Positions 1 to 8,130 of a stretch of DNA of 45,682 nucleotides are shown here, piece by piece; position 1 is the first letter of the stretch; each line of letters opens with the position of its first letter. The stretch comes from Polyangiaceae bacterium (GTDB taxonomy: Bacteria > Myxococcota_A > Polyangia > Polyangiales > Polyangiaceae). The stretch is from positions 1 through 45,682 of the forward strand of contig JAICQO010000052.1 of NCBI GenBank assembly GCA_025937835.1. Direction: 5' to 3'. A program made the position numbers and the translations under genes. The notes beneath the pieces are model-generated. The model searched no databases and was not told the origin of the DNA. It saw only the letters and a program-made list of their open reading frames with translations.

Positions 1-142
1 ATCCACCACTCGAGGGGAGATTACCTACGTGTTACTCACCCGTGCGCCGCTTTACTGGGGCCGAAGCCCTTTCTCGCACGACTTGCATGTATTAGGCGCG
101 CCGCTAACGTTCGTTCTGAGCCAGGATCAAACTCTCCAGTTT
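1..142 (-). rRNA. 16S ribosomal RNA, 5' end (partial)
   Basis: The reverse complement of 116-135 is the universal 5' 16S primer site AGAGTTTGATCCTGGCTCAG. It is followed on the minus strand by the conserved helices that include the ATACATGCAAGTCG block near 85 and the GGGTGAGTAACACGT block near 30. The gene runs off the left edge, so only about 140 nt of roughly 1,500 are present. The mature 5' end is placed at about 142 by counting back from the primer site as in E. coli. The remainder of the rRNA operon would lie to the left. The variant bases fit a myxobacterial or deltaproteobacterial 16S, but a genus cannot be assigned from this fragment. Confidence 0.96.
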
Positions 143-315
143 GAATCCTTCGGCAGACGCTCGAGGCTAAGTCGAACGCCGCCTTTGATGCTCGCTATCT
201 GCACTGCGTCTGGTCCGGGGGACGGACCGAGACGGTGCACTTACCCACGCGATTTCTCGCGTGCAATCAGACTCAGTTTTCAAGGACCGAGGGGAGGGTT
301 TTCCTCCCGAGCGGG
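143..315 (-). other. 16S rRNA leader with three hairpins
   Basis: This stretch lies between the inferred transcription start (about 315) and the mature 16S 5' end. Three perfect short inverted repeats are visible: GGGAGG/CCTCCC at 292-297 and 303-308, ACGCGA/TCGCGT at 247-252 and 257-262, and GGTCCG/CGGACC at 212-217 and 223-228. Leaders of this length usually carry antitermination and RNase III processing signals. A clear boxA match (TGCTCTTTAACA-like) was not found. The RNase III stem cannot be tested because the 3' flank of the 16S gene is outside the window. Confidence 0.55.
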
Positions 316-321
316 CCGCGG

Positions 322-350
322 AACCTAGTCTCGGTTGAGGCGTCTGTCAA
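322..350 (-). promoter_or_regulatory. rRNA operon promoter, sigma-70 type
   Basis: On the minus strand the sequence reads TTGACA (350-345), a 17-nt spacer (344-328), then TAGGTT (327-322). The -35 box is a perfect consensus, the spacing is optimal and the -10 box matches at four of six positions. The predicted start near 315 leaves a leader of about 170 nt before the 16S gene, which is a normal arrangement for a bacterial rRNA operon. No protein-coding gene competes for this promoter on that strand. Confidence 0.75.
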
Positions 351-841
351 CGACTCGTTCGAGATTTTTTTTGGTTTCGTCGGCCTTTGGACCAGGGCTT
401 TGCTTGTGGCGCGGCTCGGGTCGCTCGCCCCGCCGCGGCTTGTTGCCGTCAGCGAGGGGCGGATAAATGGATCGAGGCGGCGATGTGGGCAAGGAATTAT
501 TTCGCTCGAACGTCGCTTTCTTTGGGCTCCGGCGGGTCGGCCAAAGGCGGCCACCGGGCTGGACCGACGCGACGATCCAGCATCAACTTGGCTTCAAACA
601 CCGTTTGGAGCCGAGTTGTCCCCAGGTTGCGCAGATGTTTCTCGCTGCCGGGTCGGACCTTTGGCCGGCGATTTTCGGGTGTTTTGGAGGCCGTCCCGGA
701 CCCGAAATTGGGTGGTTCAGCGCTCCGGCCGGGCGCCTCGAGCACCAGAAATCTCTCCGGAGGGTTGGCGCGCCGGGCGGGACGCTTTCCTGAAGCCGTG
801 CGGCGGGCGAGGGGCTGGCCGGCCGCCCTCGACGCGCCCTG
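351..841. other. Gene-poor stretch upstream of the rRNA promoter
   Basis: About 490 nt separate the rRNA promoter from the stop codon of the DUF4139 gene. Open frames exist on both strands (for example a plus frame at 467-793), but their products have no recognisable domain and Arg/Pro/Gly-heavy composition typical of unused frames in GC-rich DNA. No tRNA, terminator with a T-tract or strong second promoter was recognised. It probably holds the upstream control region of the rRNA operon and the 3' untranslated end of the DUF4139 transcript. Confidence 0.4.
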
Positions 842-2866
842 TCAGTCTTTGACGGGGAGGGGCGCGTCGAGCTCGAGGCCCAGGACTGCGTCTCTGAAGC
901 GCACCTGTTGCTCGTCGATGCTCATCTGGAGCTCGATGCCGCGCTTGGTGATGGCGTCGATGCGCGTCGAGGCGTCGCTCAGGCGCTTGGTGAGCTTCTG
1001 TCGCAGGTCGGCCGCCTGCGGGTTCTTCTCGATCGCGCGCAAGCTGCGGCGGGTCTCGTTCGTGAGGCGCTCGAGCTCTTCGCGCTCCTTGGAGAGCGCG
1101 TTGAACTCGTCGGTGTGCTTGCGGAGCGCCTCGCGAACGACCCAGGCGTCCTTGAGCTTCTGGACGATTGCGGGGTCCGCGCGTGGATCGGCGAGGTAGC
1201 CGCGCACCGCGTCGTCGGCGAGCGGCTCCAGCCAATTGACCATTTCTTGGTTGGCGCGGCGCTCATCGACCGTGAGCTCGGCCTTACCGCGCGTGCGGAG
1301 CTCGGTCGGGATCAACGCCGTGAGCGTGCCGACGTTGTCCTCGGTGCCGGCGGGTGGCTTGAAAAGGCGCGCGCCGGGCTGGCGCGGGTGCTTGACGAGC
1401 AGCTTCATCGGCCGGTCGCTGCCGTTGTCGATCAGGTAGCGTGTGCGCTGAACGGAGTCGCGCTCGATGTACAGCGCCCCGGCTTCGATCCGGAACAAGC
1501 GCGAGCCCTGCTGATCGACGCGGACCTCGGACGTGACCGCGACGCTGCGTTCGAGCGCGAAGGGCACGGTAGCGGTGGCGCGCGGGGGGAGCGGCTCGAG
1601 CATGCCCTGGCCGAGGAACGAGGCTTTTTCGAAGACGGCGATCGGACCGCGCTCGAGCAGGCCCGGCGTCGTGTTCGTGAAGCGCGCGACCCGGAACGGG
1701 TGCGAGCTCGACGCCGCTACGCCGGGCTCGGGAGCAAACAGCAACACCGCGGCGCCCGGCACGCGCTGGCTCGTGAGCAGCACCATCGTCGCGCTGTCGT
1801 TCGGGACGGTGACGGGGTACGGGATGTCGTAGCGCGTGGTGCCGGCCTCGAGCGCGACTGCGGCCAGGTCGGACAGGCGTCGCGGCGCGCTCAGCGTCGG
1901 GGCCGGGCGCGGCGCCATGGGAGGCGGAGGCGGAGCTACGACCCCACCAGGGCTGGCCTGTGCGGCAGGCTTTGCCGCGGCCTTCGAAGAGCGGCGCTGC
2001 GAGCCGGACATCAGCGTCGCACCACCTGCGACCTCCGCCTCGGGCGCTTCCCGCCTGGCTTCGTCTCGGTCGTACGCCGCGCTCTCTTCGGGCGCGGGGG
2101 CGGGCTCGGGAGCGGGAGCGGACCCGCCGGCGTAGCGATCGGCGATGCCCGTGACGAAGCTGCCCTCCGTCAGATCGAGCGAGGTGACCCCGGTGGGGAC
2201 AACCGCGACGACTTCACCCTGATCGGTGACGACCGGGCGCTCCGGGATCACGGGGGTGCCCAGCGTGGATTGGAACGCGAGCGGCGCGCCGGCCACGAGC
2301 GACAGCGTGACGCCGTTCCAGTCCTCTCCCGACAGGTTCTGGACGATGCCCCAGGCCTGGAGATCGGCCTTGCCGTCGGGAGTGACGACGACGCGATACG
2401 AGGGGCGCCACACGGGCGTCTCGGCGAGGTAGCCGATCGCGAGGTCGTGTTCCTTGCCGTCGAGGTGGAGCAGCACCTCGCGCATCGCCTGTGGATCGGG
2501 CTTTTTCGGAGGCTCCGGCGGCTTCGGCTCGCTCGGCTTGGGCCCTTCGCCGTCCAGCGGACGCGGTTGGGGCTCCGGCTCTTCGGGCTCCGGCTCGAAC
2601 GTTTCCTCGACCTCCAGCGGGAACGAGGCCGAGCGCACGGAGCTGCCGCCGCGTTCGATCACCGCGAGCGACGCGAGGAAATCGCCGACCATGCGCTGCC
2701 GCATGCGGAACGCGACGCGCTCTTCGTCGACGTGCCCTTCGCGCTCGAAGTAGCCGACTCCGTTGCGATAAACGACCACGCGCTTCAGCGGCAGATCGCC
2801 CGAGACGTTGGGACCGCGCGCGCAACCCAAAAGGCAAAGACACGCCAACCAGCCCACGTGCTTCAT
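842..2866 (-). CDS. DUF4139-domain lipoprotein
   Basis: The 674-aa product starts with a lipoprotein signal peptide (MKHVGWLACLCLLGC, lipobox LLGC, Cys15), so it should be exported and lipid-anchored. Residues about 27-75 (RVVVYRNGVGYFERE and following) resemble the N-terminal domain of DUF4139 proteins. A Pro/Glu-rich linker follows at about 88-128. Then comes the DUF4139 beta domain, with WRPSYRVVV, LQAWGIVQNLSGEDW and the AGAPLAFQSTLGTP segment. A second Pro/Ala/Glu-rich linker leads to another beta-rich stretch. The last 110 residues form a charged coiled coil, at an unusual position because many relatives have the coil between the two halves. The biochemical role of the family is not established. 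It is the last gene of the minus-strand train, 65 nt after the preceding lipoprotein gene. Confidence 0.85.
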   Translation of the reverse strand: MKHVGWLACLCLLGCARGPNVSGDLPLKRVVVYRNGVGYFEREGHVDEERVAFRMRQRMVGDFLASLAVIERGGSSVRSASFPLEVEETFEPEPEEPEPQPRPLDGEGPKPSEPKPPEPPKKPDPQAMREVLLHLDGKEHDLAIGYLAETPVWRPSYRVVVTPDGKADLQAWGIVQNLSGEDWNGVTLSLVAGAPLAFQSTLGTPVIPERPVVTDQGEVVAVVPTGVTSLDLTEGSFVTGIADRYAGGSAPAPEPAPAPEESAAYDRDEARREAPEAEVAGGATLMSGSQRRSSKAAAKPAAQASPGGVVAPPPPPMAPRPAPTLSAPRRLSDLAAVALEAGTTRYDIPYPVTVPNDSATMVLLTSQRVPGAAVLLFAPEPGVAASSSHPFRVARFTNTTPGLLERGPIAVFEKASFLGQGMLEPLPPRATATVPFALERSVAVTSEVRVDQQGSRLFRIEAGALYIERDSVQRTRYLIDNGSDRPMKLLVKHPRQPGARLFKPPAGTEDNVGTLTALIPTELRTRGKAELTVDERRANQEMVNWLEPLADDAVRGYLADPRADPAIVQKLKDAWVVREALRKHTDEFNALSKEREELERLTNETRRSLRAIEKNPQAADLRQKLTKRLSDASTRIDAITKRGIELQMSIDEQQVRFRDAVLGLELDAPLPVKD

Positions 2867-2931
2867 CGACCCTCACTCCGTGTTCGCCAAACCAAGCGAG
2901 CGTCACGATAGACGAAATCGCTGCCTCGCCG

Positions 2932-4113
2932 CTAGCGACCCGTGCGACCCACCCCCCACAGGCACTCACCAATGGGTCCGAAAACGGCGCGGCTCAAGCA
3001 CTCGAACGACTGGGCGAAAGGGCGTCCTGGCGCGCTCGTGCGATGAAACCGGACCCCCTCGACGGCGGCCAGGGGCACGTCGCATTTCGGAAACTCGGCG
3101 AGGCACTCGTCGTACATTCGCAGCCAGAATTGCCTGCCATCGTCGAGCTCGTAGCGCGCGCTCTCGCTCGCGTGCGGGTCGAAGCGAGCCGACTCGACGG
3201 CGCGGTAGGCGCAGAGCTTGGCTCGCTGCTCGGGGCTGAGCGCCGAAAGGTGGATCTCACCCGGGATACCGAGCGCGCTGCTCGCTCGCGGGGGTGCGCC
3301 GCTTCCGAGCCACTCTCGATACGACCGCCAGAGCTCGCGTTCGACCTTCAGATCGACGGGCGGACAACCGCCTAGCTCGAGGTCGCGACAGAGGGCCGCG
3401 AGCCGAGCAAAGGCGCCTTCTGGAAACGGGCGCGGCTCTTGGTCATCGAGCATCCACTCGCCGCACGCGAAGCAAACCTGAACCTCCGCGACGGGCCGCC
3501 CCTCGCCGTCACGGAACACGAATGCATGGTGCGGATCGAAGCCGCAACGGAAGCGGAAGCGCGGATCCGGGAGCGCCGCGAGCGCGAGGAGCTCGGCCGA
3601 CTGCGCCGCGGAGAGCGGCTTTGCGGGCAGCGTGGCGGACGGGCAAAGGCGTCCGTCGTCGGCGAGCGCGTGCTCGTCGCAGCCGGGAAATGTCGCCAAA
3701 ATGCTGGGCGGCAGCGGGTCCCAATAGCGGTAGGCGTGGGCGTCGATCGACTGAAACCGGACCTTGGGGAACACCGTCGGCGCGCGCGGAGACGGGACGC
3801 GACGCGCGCCGTAGCTCGGCTGTTCCACACCGATTGCCAGCCGGCCAACGTTCGAGAGCGACGCGAGCTCGCTGAACTCGGCGGCAAACGCGCCCGTTGG
3901 CAGCGGGCGCTCCGGGAGCGCGCAATCCCGGACCACGGGCTCTGCGGGCGCGGCGGACCGCAGCGGGGCCGGCTCGGAAACCGCGACGGGGGGAGCACTC
4001 GGCCCGGCACAGGCAACCACGCCGAACGCCAGAGCCAGCAGGCGCCGCTCAGTGCGGGCGCCCGGCGAACCAGCGGCCGAGCGGCTCACGAACCAGGAGA
4101 AGATCGTCGCCAT
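2932..4113 (-). CDS. Cys-containing lipoprotein of unknown function
   Basis: The product is about 393 aa with a hydrophobic segment ending in VVAC, a plausible lipobox, so it is probably an exported lipoprotein. The start is uncertain. ATG at 4113 gives a 24-residue n-region with an RTERR stretch, GTG at 4089 gives a shorter one, and both lie inside the end of the upstream gene, which stops at 4049. The mature part contains paired cysteines, including a VCFACGEW motif next to HHAFVFRDGEGRPVAEV. That segment resembles small exported myxobacterial and planctomycete proteins of unknown role, which is from memory and not searched. No enzyme motif is recognised. It overlaps the roadblock-like gene and precedes the DUF4139 gene, so translational coupling is likely. 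Confidence 0.7.
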   Translation of the reverse strand: MATIFSWFVSRSAAGSPGARTERRLLALAFGVVACAGPSAPPVAVSEPAPLRSAAPAEPVVRDCALPERPLPTGAFAAEFSELASLSNVGRLAIGVEQPSYGARRVPSPRAPTVFPKVRFQSIDAHAYRYWDPLPPSILATFPGCDEHALADDGRLCPSATLPAKPLSAAQSAELLALAALPDPRFRFRCGFDPHHAFVFRDGEGRPVAEVQVCFACGEWMLDDQEPRPFPEGAFARLAALCRDLELGGCPPVDLKVERELWRSYREWLGSGAPPRASSALGIPGEIHLSALSPEQRAKLCAYRAVESARFDPHASESARYELDDGRQFWLRMYDECLAEFPKCDVPLAAVEGVRFHRTSAPGRPFAQSFECLSRAVFGPIGECLWGVGRTGR

Positions 4114-4687
4114 TCCACAGGCGTGCGAAGTATCCGACCTCACCGCGCCTCAGATCCTTGGGGTGTAGTTTGCCGACGACCGTGACGGCCCGCCAGCCTC
4201 CCTCGTGCCACACGGCCTCGGGGCGGTGTTGATTGTCGGCGCTGGGGCGGACCTCGACACCCACCCATTGCGAAGGGTCGGGGCGAAAGCGCGGAGACAG
4301 CCCGGTTTCACCTTCGAGCTCGCGCGCGGCTTCGTCGAGCGCGCGATACGAGAGCGAAAAGCAGTGACGCGGCAGCGCGAACACCAGCACGTAGCCGTCG
4401 CTCAGACCGACGGCCGCAAAGCTCCGCCCCCGAGCGCGGATCCGCATCTCGTGAGTCGAGCGCAGCGACTCGAGCCGCGACTCGTCGAGGATCGTCAGCA
4501 CCAGGCGCCACTCGGCTGCCGCGACGCGCGTATCGAACGGCGGGAGCCCGCCGGCATAGTCGACCGTTTCGCCTTCGCCGTCGACCAGCGCCACCGCCAG
4601 CGCGCCGCTCGACTCGCAGAGCCGCATCAGGATCGCGCTGATCCTCGAGGCCGCTTGATCGCGAGCCGGCGCGCTGTCGATGCTCAT
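4049..4687 (-). CDS. Roadblock/LC7-like protein
   Basis: The 212-aa product has no signal peptide and is presumably cytoplasmic. The N-terminal half (about residues 15-115) alternates helix, strand (SGALAVALVDGEGETVDYAG) and further strands, as in roadblock/LC7 folds such as MglB, the regulator of the MglA GTPase of gliding myxobacteria. The match is by pattern only and is moderate. The C-terminal 80 residues are rich in Trp and Arg and have no recognised domain. The ATG at 4687 overlaps the stop of the parvulin gene in ATGA, so the two are translationally coupled. It also overlaps the next gene downstream. A cytoplasmic roadblock protein inside a train of envelope proteins is the odd point. 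Confidence 0.6.
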   Translation of the reverse strand: MSIDSAPARDQAASRISAILMRLCESSGALAVALVDGEGETVDYAGGLPPFDTRVAAAEWRLVLTILDESRLESLRSTHEMRIRARGRSFAAVGLSDGYVLVFALPRHCFSLSYRALDEAARELEGETGLSPRFRPDPSQWVGVEVRPSADNQHRPEAVWHEGGWRAVTVVGKLHPKDLRRGEVGYFARLWNGDDLLLVREPLGRWFAGRPH

Positions 4688-5598
4688 GGCGGCGGCTCGA
4701 GCCCCGCGGTGAGCGCCTCGAAGTTGCGGCTGACCTGAATCGGCGCCGCGGCCTCGAGCCGTTCGACGAGCTCGCGTTTCTGGCGATCGGCGCGGCGCGC
4801 GACCGCGTCGTCGAGCAGCTGCTTGCGCGCCTCCTCGCGCGGGACGCGACGCTCCGGCAAGCGCTCTTGGAGCAAGATCACGTGGAAGCCGAAGCCGGTG
4901 TGCACGAGCGGGCTCTGGTCACCCGGAGCCTTCAGCGCGTGCGCGGCGCGGGTGAACTCGGCGTCGAAGTTGCCGGCGGATTGCGCGCCGGCCGCGCCGA
5001 GCTGAAAGCCGCGGGTATCGGCACAGATCGCGGGCACGCGCTCCGCGCGGATCTTGACCTCTGCTTGCGGGATTTCTCGGGCCACGCGCAGAAACTCCTC
5101 GGGGTTGGTGATGCCCGCGAGCTTCTCCTTCAGCACTTTTCCGAGCTTCTGCGCCGCTTCCGTGTTCCCGTCGGCTGGCGTCAGCGCGACGGCGTGCACG
5201 ACGACCACGGCTTCGGGGCGGTCGAACTCGAGCCAGCGCTCTTTGAGCAGCACGTCGAGCTCTGCGTCCGTGGGTAGGCCCAGCGCGCGGGCCTCGTGCG
5301 CCAGGCTCTCGAGTAATGCGCGTGCTTGCACGGCGCGTGTCCCGGCTCGAACGAGCTCGGGGGCGAGACGGGCGCGGCCGGCTTCCGCGAACAGGGCGTC
5401 GAACACGGCGCGCTCGCGCGCGACACGCGGCCCGACTCCCTCGGCGACCGCGATGCGCGACACGGTCTCGGTGCGGATCTGCTCCGACCCGACGCGGGCC
5501 GCGATGCCTTCGGGCAGGTTGCGGTCGGCGGGTGCGACCGGCTCCGTTCGCTGACACGCGAGGAGCCAGAGCGCCGCCGCCGCGCCCCTTCGTCTCAC
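4684..5598 (-). CDS. Parvulin-type peptidyl-prolyl isomerase lipoprotein
   Basis: From a GTG start at 5598 the product is 304 aa, beginning with an Arg-rich n-region and a short hydrophobic core that ends in LLAC. It is therefore a probable lipoprotein facing the periplasm. Residues about 130-260 carry the parvulin/rotamase pattern (VVHAVALTP, FLRVAREIPQ, an ADTRGFQLGAAG segment and the closing HTGFGFHVILLQERLPE). This indicates proline isomerisation of exported or outer-membrane proteins, as for PpiC/SurA/PrsA relatives. A SurA_N-like helical region comes first. The frame stays open to 5928, but the GTG is preferred because it overlaps the stop of a 58-aa upstream gene (GTGA) and gives a proper signal peptide. 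It overlaps the roadblock-like gene by 4 nt. Confidence 0.85.
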   Translation of the reverse strand: MRRRGAAAALWLLACQRTEPVAPADRNLPEGIAARVGSEQIRTETVSRIAVAEGVGPRVARERAVFDALFAEAGRARLAPELVRAGTRAVQARALLESLAHEARALGLPTDAELDVLLKERWLEFDRPEAVVVVHAVALTPADGNTEAAQKLGKVLKEKLAGITNPEEFLRVAREIPQAEVKIRAERVPAICADTRGFQLGAAGAQSAGNFDAEFTRAAHALKAPGDQSPLVHTGFGFHVILLQERLPERRVPREEARKQLLDDAVARRADRQKRELVERLEAAAPIQVSRNFEALTAGLEPPP

Positions 5599-5771
5599 CG
5601 GCTGCTCCGTGGCCTGAGGACGTTGGTGCCGGCGCGGAGCGCGAGCCCGCCGATGATCAGCCAGTAGACGGCGTTCAGGTCCTGGCGATCGCCGAGCGCG
5701 ACGAGGCCCATGGCGAACGCGCCCAGCGACGACGAAAACAGGGCGATACTGGCGAAATCCGCGACCCGCAT
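5595..5771 (-). CDS. 58-aa two-helix membrane protein
   Basis: A short reading frame from ATG at 5771 to TGA at 5597-5595 encodes 58 residues. There is one hydrophobic segment at about 8-26 (IALFSSSLGAFAMGLVAL) and another at about 34-48 (AVYWLIIGGLALRAG), followed by an Arg-rich tail. It begins 3 nt after the stop of the polytopic membrane protein and ends in a GTGA overlap with the parvulin gene, so it fits exactly between its neighbours. That tight coupling is the main evidence that it is translated. No family is recognised. It could be a small regulator or subunit of the upstream membrane protein. Confidence 0.65.
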   Translation of the reverse strand: MRVADFASIALFSSSLGAFAMGLVALGDRQDLNAVYWLIIGGLALRAGTNVLRPRSSR

Positions 5772-5774
5772 CGG

Positions 5775-6488
5775 TTACTTCCCGAACACCATCCAGAGTA
5801 ACCCCACCCCGAGCAACACGAGCAGCAGAGACAGCGTTCCCGACGCGCGCGAGAGGCGCTCGCCCGCCGAGCCTCTCGGGCTCTGGGCCTCGGTCAGAGC
5901 GATTTCGGTGGCCGCCGAGAGTATCCACAAGCTGGCTGCGAGCGCCACGGCGTGACCGAGGACGGTCTGGGGAACCCGCTGCACGCGCCAGGCCAGGATC
6001 ACGAGCAGCAGCGCCCCCACGACGCCGACTCCTATCACCGCGCTGGCGCGCCGTGGGAGCAGCGCGCGCGGGGCGAGCGCGGGGCCGCCGAGCACGTGCG
6101 GGTCGTCCTCGGGCACGCGCAGAGGTCGCGCGAGCTCACCCCAGCCGAAGGCGTAGACCATCCAACCGAGGCCGCCCAGCGCGGCGCGCAGCGGCTCGGG
6201 CGCGAGCGACACCCCCGCCCGCACCGCGAGCGTCCAGGTCACGAGCGAGAAGCCGACGAACGCGTGAATGCCGAAGAGCCGCGCCAGGGCAGGGCGAGCC
6301 GGGGAAAGCCAGGGGCCGAGCACGAGAGCGACCAGCGCCGCCACCGACGAGGCTCGCGCCTCCCAGCCGACCTCGGGGTAAGTCGCGGGCAGCGCCACCG
6401 TAGCCGTCCAGGCGTAGAGCCCCGGCAGGAGCTTGTTCGCGCGCGCGGCGAAGGCGCGGAGGGTCGGCTCCGAAAGGCCCGCAAGCAT
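5775..6488 (-). CDS. Polytopic membrane protein of unknown function
   Basis: The 237-aa product is dominated by hydrophobic helices. At least six can be drawn, near residues 24-36, 47-62, 71-90, 101-118, 148-167 and 176-194, with a final helix at about 214-234 (LSLLLVLLGVGLLWMVF). Charged loops separate the helices. No catalytic or transport motif was recognised. The gene lies 9 nt downstream of pepA and 3 nt upstream of the 58-aa gene, so it is part of the same transcript. It may form a complex with that small protein. Confidence 0.7.
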   Translation of the reverse strand: MLAGLSEPTLRAFAARANKLLPGLYAWTATVALPATYPEVGWEARASSVAALVALVLGPWLSPARPALARLFGIHAFVGFSLVTWTLAVRAGVSLAPEPLRAALGGLGWMVYAFGWGELARPLRVPEDDPHVLGGPALAPRALLPRRASAVIGVGVVGALLLVILAWRVQRVPQTVLGHAVALAASLWILSAATEIALTEAQSPRGSAGERLSRASGTLSLLLVLLGVGLLWMVFGK

Positions 6489-6497
6489 GGGTCGGGC

Positions 6498-7994
6498 CTA
6501 GCCCGCGAAGCTCTCCGCGAAGCGCAGAAAGGTGAGCACGGCGTGGCCGGTGCCGCCCTTGGGCACCACGCCGCGGGCCCGCTCGCTGAGCACGGGGCCC
6601 GCGATGTCGCAGTGGATCCACGGCACCTTGCCCACGAACTCGCGCAAGAACAGCGCGGCCGTGATCGAGCCGCCGTAGCGATCGCCGGTGTGCTTGAGAT
6701 CGGCGACGTCACTCTTCAGCTGGTCGGTCAGCTCCTCGATCAGCGGCATCTGCCAGAAGCCTTCGCCGGCGTGTGCCGCGGCTTCTGCGAGCTGCTTGGC
6801 GAGGCCGGAGTCCGCGGTGTAGTAGGCGGACCACGACTTGCCGAGCGCGACCAGCGCCGCACCCGTCAGGGTTGCCGCATCGATGATCAGGTCGGGCTTG
6901 AGGCGCGCGGCGTAGGTGAGCGCGTCGGCCAGCACCAGCCTGCCCTCGGCGTCGGTGTTGATGATCTCGACCGTCTTGCCTTCGAGCGAGGTGAAGATGT
7001 CGGCGGGGCGATAGGCCGACCCGTCGGGCATGTTCTCGGCCGCACCGACGATGCCGTGGACTTCGATCGGGAGCTTGAGCGCGGCCACGGCGGCCATCAG
7101 CCCGAGCACTGCGGCTGCCCCACCCATGTCCGACTTCATGTCGCCCATGCCCGGCGCGGGCTTGATGCACAGACCGCCCGAGTCGAACGTGAGACCCTTT
7201 CCGACGAAGACGATGCTCTTGGGCTTCTTCCTGCCCGAAGCCTTGGGCGTGTAAGTGAGGTGGATGAAGCGCGGCTCGTTGCTGCTGCCCTGGCCGACGG
7301 CGTAGTGCAGGTTCATGCCGGCTTTGAGGATCCCGGCCTTGTCGAGCACCTTGACCTTGAGCCCGTGCGTCTTGGCGATGTCGCGCGCGATCTTCGCCAG
7401 CGTCTCCGGAAAGACCACGTTCGGCGGCTCGTTGATGGCATCGCGCGCGATCGCCACGGCTTTCGCGACCTCCACCCCGAGCGCCAGTGATTTCTTGGCT
7501 GCGGCGTCGAACGCGGAGCTCGGCAAGCTAATCGAGATCTTGCTGAGCTCCTTCTTCGGTTTGCGATCGCCGGTGAAGTACTTGGTGAAGCGGTAGGCTC
7601 CGAGCGCTGCGCCCTCGCCGACCTCGCGCAGTGAGACGTCGTCGGACGGCGTCACGAGCACGATGCGCTGCGCGTTCTGCGCGCTGCCCACGCGCACGGC
7701 TTGTGCCATCACCGAGCGCAGGCGCGCGGGAGTGAGCTCGGCTTCCGGCCCCGCTCCGATCAAGACCAGGCGCCTCGCGTCGAGGTGCGCGAGCGTCGGA
7801 ACATCGAGCGTCTGCTCGGGCTTGCCCTCGAACTCGGCGTTCTTCGCGTGCTCGAGCAGCGCGCCTCCGAGCGCTTCGTCGGCGGCGCGAACAGCGGGGT
7901 GCTTGGCGAACGCCTGAGCGAAAACAACCACGACGAGCGCATCGGCGGACTCGGCCAGCGGGTCGCGCGGTCCAGGAACTATCGAAAGAGCCAT
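6498..7994 (-). CDS. pepA: Leucyl aminopeptidase, M17 family
   Basis: The 498-aa product from ATG 7994 matches the length of the M17 cytosolic leucyl aminopeptidases, which use two metal ions to remove N-terminal residues. The C-terminal catalytic domain carries the signature NTDAEGRL at 346-353. It also has the metal and active-site segments VGKGLTFDSGGLCIKP (261-279) and MKSDMGG (286-292). The N-terminal macrodomain-like region spans about 1-170. The frame is open to 8084, but the extra 30 residues have no counterpart in the family. It is the first gene of the minus-strand train and is divergent from the gene at 8131, so its promoter should lie in 7995-8130. The protein lacks a signal peptide and should act in peptide turnover in the cytoplasm. 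Confidence 0.95.
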   Translation of the reverse strand: MALSIVPGPRDPLAESADALVVVVFAQAFAKHPAVRAADEALGGALLEHAKNAEFEGKPEQTLDVPTLAHLDARRLVLIGAGPEAELTPARLRSVMAQAVRVGSAQNAQRIVLVTPSDDVSLREVGEGAALGAYRFTKYFTGDRKPKKELSKISISLPSSAFDAAAKKSLALGVEVAKAVAIARDAINEPPNVVFPETLAKIARDIAKTHGLKVKVLDKAGILKAGMNLHYAVGQGSSNEPRFIHLTYTPKASGRKKPKSIVFVGKGLTFDSGGLCIKPAPGMGDMKSDMGGAAAVLGLMAAVAALKLPIEVHGIVGAAENMPDGSAYRPADIFTSLEGKTVEIINTDAEGRLVLADALTYAARLKPDLIIDAATLTGAALVALGKSWSAYYTADSGLAKQLAEAAAHAGEGFWQMPLIEELTDQLKSDVADLKHTGDRYGGSITAALFLREFVGKVPWIHCDIAGPVLSERARGVVPKGGTGHAVLTFLRFAESFAG

Positions 7995-8130
7995 CTCGTT
8001 CTGCCTACCACCCCTCGAAAAAACTTGGTACGCGGCGCGCACTTCGAGTGAGGTCGCACGATGTGGGAGGGACGCGCGCGGCATGGTCGCGGGTTAGCCC
8101 CGCTCGCCCGGCTCAAGGTAGAGTGCCGCC

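Noticed and set aside
908-2911. Long plus-strand open frame of 667 codons opposite the DUF4139 gene
   Set aside because: The opposite strand encodes a protein with a signal peptide and known domain pattern. The plus frame is Arg/Ala/Glu-heavy without any domain, as expected for an antisense shadow in GC-rich DNA.
5952-7490. Plus-strand open frame of 512 codons opposite pepA
   Set aside because: pepA carries intact M17 motifs on the minus strand. The plus frame is low in hydrophobic residues and rich in Arg, Glu and His, with no domain.
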